A stretch of 64,000 nt of DNA. Origin: Euryodendron excelsum (lineage: Eukaryota > Streptophyta > Magnoliopsida > Ericales > Pentaphylacaceae). The position numbers and the translations under genes are program-made. The notes below the pieces were generated by a model. That model was given only the letters and a program-made list of their open reading frames with translations, did no database searches and was not told the origin of the DNA. Where the stretch lies: positions 8,478,501 to 8,542,500 of the forward strand of contig CM065386.1 in the NCBI GenBank assembly GCA_033060915.1, read 5' to 3'. Numbering within the stretch: position 1 is the first letter of the stretch; the number at the start of each line of letters is the position of its first letter. This document shows, one piece after another, positions 58,679 to 64,000 of the stretch.

Positions 58679-59211
58679 TGTCACGGGTTTAAATCTTAAA
58701 TACCTTGACCCGTGCGGCCTTAGACACCTTTGACTACTAAAGATGCTAAGTAAACCTTTAAGAATACCAAAAGAACAAGGCTAAGAATAAGAGAGCAACA
58801 AGAGAAGAAGAGAGAGCTTGTAGAAGAACTTGTAGAATGCTTTGATTGCTTGAAACTTAGATGGTTACAAATGAGGGGTTACCCCTTATTTATACTTGTC
58901 CACCTCCTCAATGGACAGTGGGGATCGTTTTGATCCAACGGTTTGGATTCCTCTTCTAGAATTATCTATACAAATATTTAGGATATTTTTGTACAAAACT
59001 TCTCAAGAAAGCCTCCCCCCCCCCCCCCCCCCAATTCTAAAATTTCTCACACTCTTCTAGTATCTACACTTGGGTAGAAAGATCTAGAATGCTTACCAAA
59101 ATTGTCCCATGTGATAGAATGTCCAAGAATTGCCTAGAATGTTTTAGACTTAATAGGCTTTTTAGCATCCTCATGAACCTATTTTTGGGCCATCTTGGTG
59201 GGCTTGTGACA
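58679..59211 (-). mobile_element. Solo gypsy LTR, 533 bp
   Basis: TGTCACGGG...TTGTGACA with a perfect 6-bp inverted end TGTCAC/GTGACA and TACG on both sides (58675-58678, 59212-59215). On the minus strand TATAAATAAGGGG (near 58885-58900) is the TATA box, followed by a CTCTCTTCTTCTC leader, so transcription is right to left. It contains a run of about 18-20 C at 59013-59032. It resembles short plant gypsy LTRs. No internal region. Confidence 0.8.
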
Positions 59212-60706
59212 TACGGCACAAAGACCAACACTTAAAAGTAAAACCATACCCTAGTCAATATTTTTTTGGAAAACTACATTGATCTCCTTGTGTGTGGGTT
59301 GCGGGGGGCTACTTGCACTGTGTTTCAAGCTTATGTGTGTTTGCTGCTGTTAGACTTGGGGCAGTGGATCCAAACTGGGTGTGCTCGATTAGGTAGAACC
59401 CATTTTTTAATGGGTATCCCAGACCTACTTGGATATAGAAAAGAGTAATGTTACACAAATAGAAAATTTATGCAAAATTTTTATACAGAATGATGTGCTT
59501 GAATGAGAGTCTTTCCTTTTAAGACAAAACATTCACTATAATGATTTTTAATTATAAGATTACCACTAACACATAATGAAGTTTATATAAAAAAACATTT
59601 TCCTATAGAAAAACCTTCCGCTATAAAATATTGTTATGATCTTGTGCTAGGTATGAATACACATTATGTATACAAAAATGAAGCAAAAAACCTCTAGGTC
59701 TTTTTCTCCATCATCTTCTTTCTCTCTACACATTGTTTGCTGCCGAAGGCTTTTGTTATGGGAATCGTGATGTTATTAGACTATTAGTCATTCTACATGG
59801 CAACATTTCCTCGCCGATATGAGCTAGCTTGAAACATTTGTGATCACAACAGAGGCGTAGGAGTGCAAAAGCACTCTGATTCTAAGGTTTTGGGCAAAGC
59901 TTTCGGATTGGTTTATGAAAACGAATGCTTTGTATTCGGTTTGTGCTTTTTACGTACATTCATTTCTTACATTTGTATCACAGCTACGTAGGTGTTTTCA
60001 TACTCCCTTTGACCCTATGCCTTTACGTGATGTTGAAAACATATAAGAGACCTATAATATTCTTGGTGGTCACATCCAAATACATGTACAAGTAACTCTC
60101 TGCGTCCGCAGCATTACATGCATGGAGGAGATTTAGAAACTGTAATGACTGGCCTATAATATTCTTTGTGAGAGTGGTTGTGCGTTTTAAACCATTTTTG
60201 GTAATTAACTTTTTTCCTTTTGTACGTAGGGGAGCTTGAAGCATGTAAGGCCTTCCGGTTAAAGAAAGGGCTGATACATACAGTCAGAGTCTCTCTGGCT
60301 TGAAGTGTAGAGCTATCCCTCTGTTATCCCTATATTATTATTCATTAATATTTTTGTTGTTCCAAAAAAAAAAAAAAAAAAACTTTTGAGGGAGTATAAG
60401 TCTAGGAAGCTTCTTCGACTGCATTGATGGAGTCAAATCCTTAAATCTATCTTCTATTAAGTTGTAATTCTTCTCCTCCTTCTTCTGACATAGTATCATG
60501 GCTATCTTGGAAAAGCATTTTATACTGGTAAGGTTATGTTTGGGTTTCTACTGGTTCTGTATTGGTGTTTCTGGCTTGGTGGCTGCCCTCAGTTATTGGC
60601 AATCTTTCATCTACATGCAACCTTCATGGGAAGTTTTTGTGGTAGCAGCTTATTTGCCGGAGCTTAGCTGGTAGCAGGTTTAGCCTAGTATTTTCAAACC
60701 TTATGA
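59212..60706. other. Spacer with poly-A retroposon-like end
   Basis: No gene. ATTCATTAATATTTTTGTTG followed by about 20 A at 60365-60383 looks like the 3' tail of a LINE/SINE-type insertion. A similar tail (AATAATCAATAAACTTC plus 13 A) is at 61297-61340. Confidence 0.4.
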
Positions 60707-61173
60707 CCCCGTTTGTTTGCGAAATAAGAAAATGAGAGATAAGTGATACTGTGAGATTAGAAAAGTGACAATAGGTGATAAGTAATATCTAATGTGATGA
60801 GAAATTACTTGTACTAAGTCTGATTAAGATGGGATTATGATAAGTATAAGAAATATTATTTCTTCAAAATATCATATTACAAATAAAAAATTAATAGAAA
60901 ATTAATTTTAAATTATAATATAGCTATTTAATATCATATTAACTTATTATAATAATAAAAGAATGGTAAAAATATCATTTTAGAGTTTATCCTAAAGGAG
61001 AGGATAAGTAATATCATCTCCCCCATAGTGTTACTTATCTCTCATTGTGGGGGATTAATAGTCCGGAGAGATGACTAATCCTATACAATTGTTTTTTTAC
61101 CAAACATGATTTTGTGGGATCTACGGGATAACTAATCCAATTCTTTACTTTTATCTTTCAACCAAACGCAGCC
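60707..61173. mobile_element. MITE-like element, about 467 bp
   Basis: CCCCGTTTGTTTGCG on the left pairs with the reverse complement of CAACCAAACGCAGCC on the right, with TATGA-like flanks. Interior GGATAAGTAATATC and ATCTCTCATTGTGGG words pair imperfectly. Same family as 56290-56612. Confidence 0.55.
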
Positions 61174-61456
61174 TATGAGTTTTTTCTGTTTTGTTGGCTA
61201 GATGTTGAATCTTTTTCGACTCTTTTATGGGGGTCGGAGTGGTTTTTCTGTCAAGCTTCTGCTGGTAGATTTCCATCTCTAGTTGTATTCCTTATCTAAT
61301 AATCAATAAACTTCTTTTTGCTGTTCAAAAAAAAAAAAAAATCATCTCTAACGAAGTTGCAGGAGAGAGCAATTGGTTGTTCTTAAATGTTGATTTGTTA
61401 GCGAAATCTAAACTGCTTTTTACATTGTAACCACACCTTATTATTATTGGTCAGTC

Positions 61457-61740
61457 CCACTGAAATGGCTTTCCTTAGGGCTTATCTGTTGACTTGCAGA
61501 CTAAGAGCTGTGAGAATGTAAAGGCGACAGTATTACCTTCAAAGTTAATTATATTAATAGAGTACTACCATATTTGCTTTTTTAACACTTTAGATATTGA
61601 TCCGGATGTGACCGCGAAATACATGAATTTCGGAATATCACACACTGACTTGATTGTTGTGTGGGGGGTATTTGTGTGCGCGCGCATGCGTATGCGGGGA
61701 GGGAATTGTTGAGAATCATAAAGTTTTGAAGGCCTATGCT
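61457..61740 (+). repeat. Second copy of the SH2-gene 3' flank, left part
   Basis: Matches 33395-33660 closely, including CTTATCTGTTGACTTGCAG and GCTGTGAGAATGTAAAGGCG. It ends with CCTATGCT at 61733-61740, the left target duplication of the hAT insertion. No SH2 exons precede it, so it is a partial duplicate. Confidence 0.85.
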
Positions 61741-63696
61741 CAGTGGCTCAGGAATCTTGCGTAGGGGTCGAATTATATGATTTCAATATTTAACAATAAC
61801 ATTCTAAATTTTTTTTTATCCGTATGTATTGCATAGGAGTTGCACTAAAAGATTTATTTAAATAAGCATAAAATCTAGGGGTGCATAAAAGAACCGAATT
61901 ACTTGAAAATCGAACCAACCCCACTGTCCTGATTCGGTTTGGTTCGGTTTTGGTAGAGGTTCAGATCAATTTTGAGTCTAAAAGTTATAGACCCGATGAG
62001 ATCGGTTTGGTTGTCGGGTTAAACCATTTGAGAACCGGACCCGTATCGAAACTGAACCGAACCAAAACCCGATGTTATATTTATCAAAAAAGTTTACATA
62101 TATTATATATACCTTTAAACCATAGTTATTTAAACTTAATTATTATTAATTTATACTTATATGTTGTTTTATTATTTTTTTCAAAAAAATTAGGATACAA
62201 GATTAATCTTATTTTTAAATTTTTTAATAAAAAAATCATATTTTGAATAATAAAAATAAACCCGACCCGAACCAACCCGATATGGGATCCGAACTAACCC
62301 GAGTTATGGAACCAAACCGAACCAATTAGAACCGACTTGGTTTGGTTCTGTTTGATTCCCTATAAAGATTGGTTCAATTCTGGGTTTAAAAATTAATTTA
62401 AAACCGATCAAGATTGGGTCGATTCTGGGTCTAGTATGGACTTGAATCAAATCGACCCATGCACATCTCTAATAAAATCTATAAAATATCACAAAATTCA
62501 TAAGTAGAGTTTTCATTCAATATCAATAACAGCCATACACAAAACCAAAAGTATCAAAAGAAAATTAAATAACCATTTGTTTTACACTTATCAAAAACCA
62601 AAACAAGTGATAAATTTCTGCACATAAATTTACATGAAACACAAAATCAACCATAATCATGCCATCTATCAACTTAAATTAGGCATCTTAAGTTGAGCTT
62701 GTTGCTCTTTCATGCAATAGAATTCTCATATTATCGAATCCATATCAAAATTTTGAGTAATTTCCTTCTCAATGTATATGATCAAGTAATTTGTAAGAAA
62801 ATCATCTTTCATTTTGTTACGAAATTTGGTCTTTAACAAGATTTATGACTGAAAATGCACGTTCTGTTATTGCCGTTAAAATTAAAAGAGTTAACACAAG
62901 ACGAATCAATCTATCTACAAAAGGATAGATCATTGACTTTTTTGTTTTTCATAAGTCTTGGCACAATTCTGATATTGTTGACACATTTTGTAACTTAGAA
63001 TGTTGATAGATATCTAATTTATAATATTGCAATTGAAATTTTAAATACAACTTCTCTTTCTCAGTAAAGTTTTGAAGATAAAATTTAGTTGGGAGCTTGC
63101 AAATATTACCTATGTTAAAAGATATATAATTATCCTGAAATCCAAAGCCGAGCGAATAATTGAATGGTGTTGTACTGACTATTAATTGAACATTTTATTA
63201 ATAAATATCTTCCATTCTCTTCCGAAAGCTGTTGCAACTTGCATAGTACCGCAATACTTTAATTAAATATTTTATTAATAAACATGTGCGGTGCTTGCAC
63301 TATTATTTATTAGAGTAATGCTATACAACTAAAATATATAATTAGAAAATATAACCAAAATGATATGACTGAATTGTGGGTCTATCACTTTAAAACAAAG
63401 AATCTATCAAGATGCATTTTAATTATAAAACTGCCACTGTCACATTATTTTGGTTCAAAATTTTAGCTATAAATTTTAAAAAAATAACATTTTCCTATTT
63501 GTTAAGTACAACCACTCAACTTTAAGTTGATATACATATAGAGTGGGATAAAAGCTTGGTGGCACCACTGTAAACTTAGGAGGGCCACCTCTTTAAAGTT
63601 AGAATAGCCAGCACAAAAGAACTACTAGTATGAATGGAATTTTTGGCATCTGAGGGGGGCGTGGCCCCTGCCCACCCCCTTCTCCGTCCGCCGTTG
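61741..63696 (-). mobile_element. hAT transposon, 1956 bp, degenerate
   Basis: It starts CAGTGGCTCAGG and ends CTCCGTCCGCCGTTG, with imperfect inverted ends CAGTGGC / CAACGGC. A perfect 8-bp target duplication CCTATGCT flanks it (61733-61740, 63697-63704). The intact site exists at 33650-33657 in the other copy, which confirms the insertion. The minus strand near 62720-62880 encodes AITERAFSVINLVKDQ and, one frame over, FRNKMKDDFLTNYLIIYIEK, the C-terminal dimerisation region of hAT transposases of the TTF-zinc-finger type. Most of the transposase is missing or broken. Confidence 0.88.
61876..62471. mobile_element. MITE nested in the hAT element (about 596 bp)
   Basis: TAGGGGTGCATAAAAG at the left and CATGCACATCTCTA at the right are inverted ends. 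ATAAAATC(T) flanks it on both sides (61868-61876, 62472-62480), so the duplication is 8 bp (hAT) or 9 bp (Mutator) depending on one ambiguous T. The arms are rich in GGTTCGGTTTGG-type words. The 121-codon frame across it is compositional. Confidence 0.75.
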
Positions 63697-64000
63697 CCTA
63701 TGCTTATCCTGATTTAGAACATCTAGGAAAAAAATGCAGGTTGGGATGGGCCACAGGAATGATGCAGCAGCTCATGTTGCTGTATGTTGGCTTGACCTAA
63801 GCCAGTCTTACCAATTCTATTTGCTGCTCTATGTTGTGTTGATTTTTGGGGATACTTCCACTTGAATTGATTTTTGTTGCCAGTCGTATCCAGAATGAAC
63901 CTAGCTATGACCTTACAGTAAAATGGTCTTGTCAGTTTAGCCTGTTTAGACATGTGATAACTTCTGCAACTAGTGCTGTTTTTAACCTTTTTTTTGCCCT
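63697..64000 (+). repeat. Second copy of the SH2-gene 3' flank, right part
   Basis: Continues the duplicate after the hAT insertion. Matches 33650-33955 (GGTTGGGATGGGCCACAGGA, GACCTAAGCCAGTCTTACCA) and runs off the window, so the duplicated block is longer than seen here. Confidence 0.88.

Noticed and set aside
61881..62246. 121-codon plus-strand open frame
   Set aside because: Lies within the nested MITE; the composition comes from GGTTCGG-type repeats.

Overview
The window is nuclear DNA of a flowering plant, most likely a eudicot with a transposon-rich genome. The evidence is long introns with GT-AG and GC-AG borders, an SH2-domain gene of the plant SHA/STAT-like type, and many LTR, CACTA, hAT, MITE and LINE remnants. 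I see nothing bacterial, viral or organellar. The species cannot be named from the sequence alone.

Layout. (1) Bases 1-13422 are a nested transposon block. The host is the 3' end of a Ty3/gypsy element that resembles the Tat group: an antisense accessory gene on the minus strand (1-5838), a polypurine tract near 6183, and the 3' LTR. Two copies of one 4.3-4.7 kb LTR family were inserted in opposite orientations, one inside the antisense gene (1375-5657) and one inside the host 3' LTR (6443-13067). The second copy was then hit by a 1910-bp solo LTR (10532-12441) flanked by CCAAT. (2) 13423-15560 is AT-rich spacer with a LINE RNase H scrap and a MITE-like hairpin. (3) 15826-33085 (+) is the main gene, 11 exons coding for about 710 residues: a laminin-G/ConA-like N-terminal half, a c-Myc-like basic motif, and a STAT-type linker plus SH2 domain. 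Three single-base indels disturb it, so it is either a young pseudogene or a real gene carrying sequence errors. Its introns hold MITEs and an antisense L1-type LINE piece. (4) 35012-35413 (-) is a short three-helix membrane protein of unknown function. (5) 38947-45834 is a complete-ended CACTA transposon (AAA target duplication) with degenerate minus-strand exons and about 15 copies of a ~178-bp tandem repeat lying in an apparent intron. (6) 46744-56800 is MITE-rich, AT-rich spacer including a possible Mutator-like element. (7) 56845-57822 (+) is a secreted/membrane protein gene with a Ser-rich stalk and one in-frame TGA. (8) 58679-59211 is a solo gypsy LTR. (9) 61457-64000 is a second copy of the 3' flank of the SH2 gene, split by a 1956-bp hAT transposon with an 8-bp target duplication, which itself carries a hAT-type MITE.

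Only the SH2-domain gene and the two small membrane proteins look like host genes. They share no visible pathway. Most of the remaining sequence is transposon history, and it can be ordered in time from target-site duplications and nesting.
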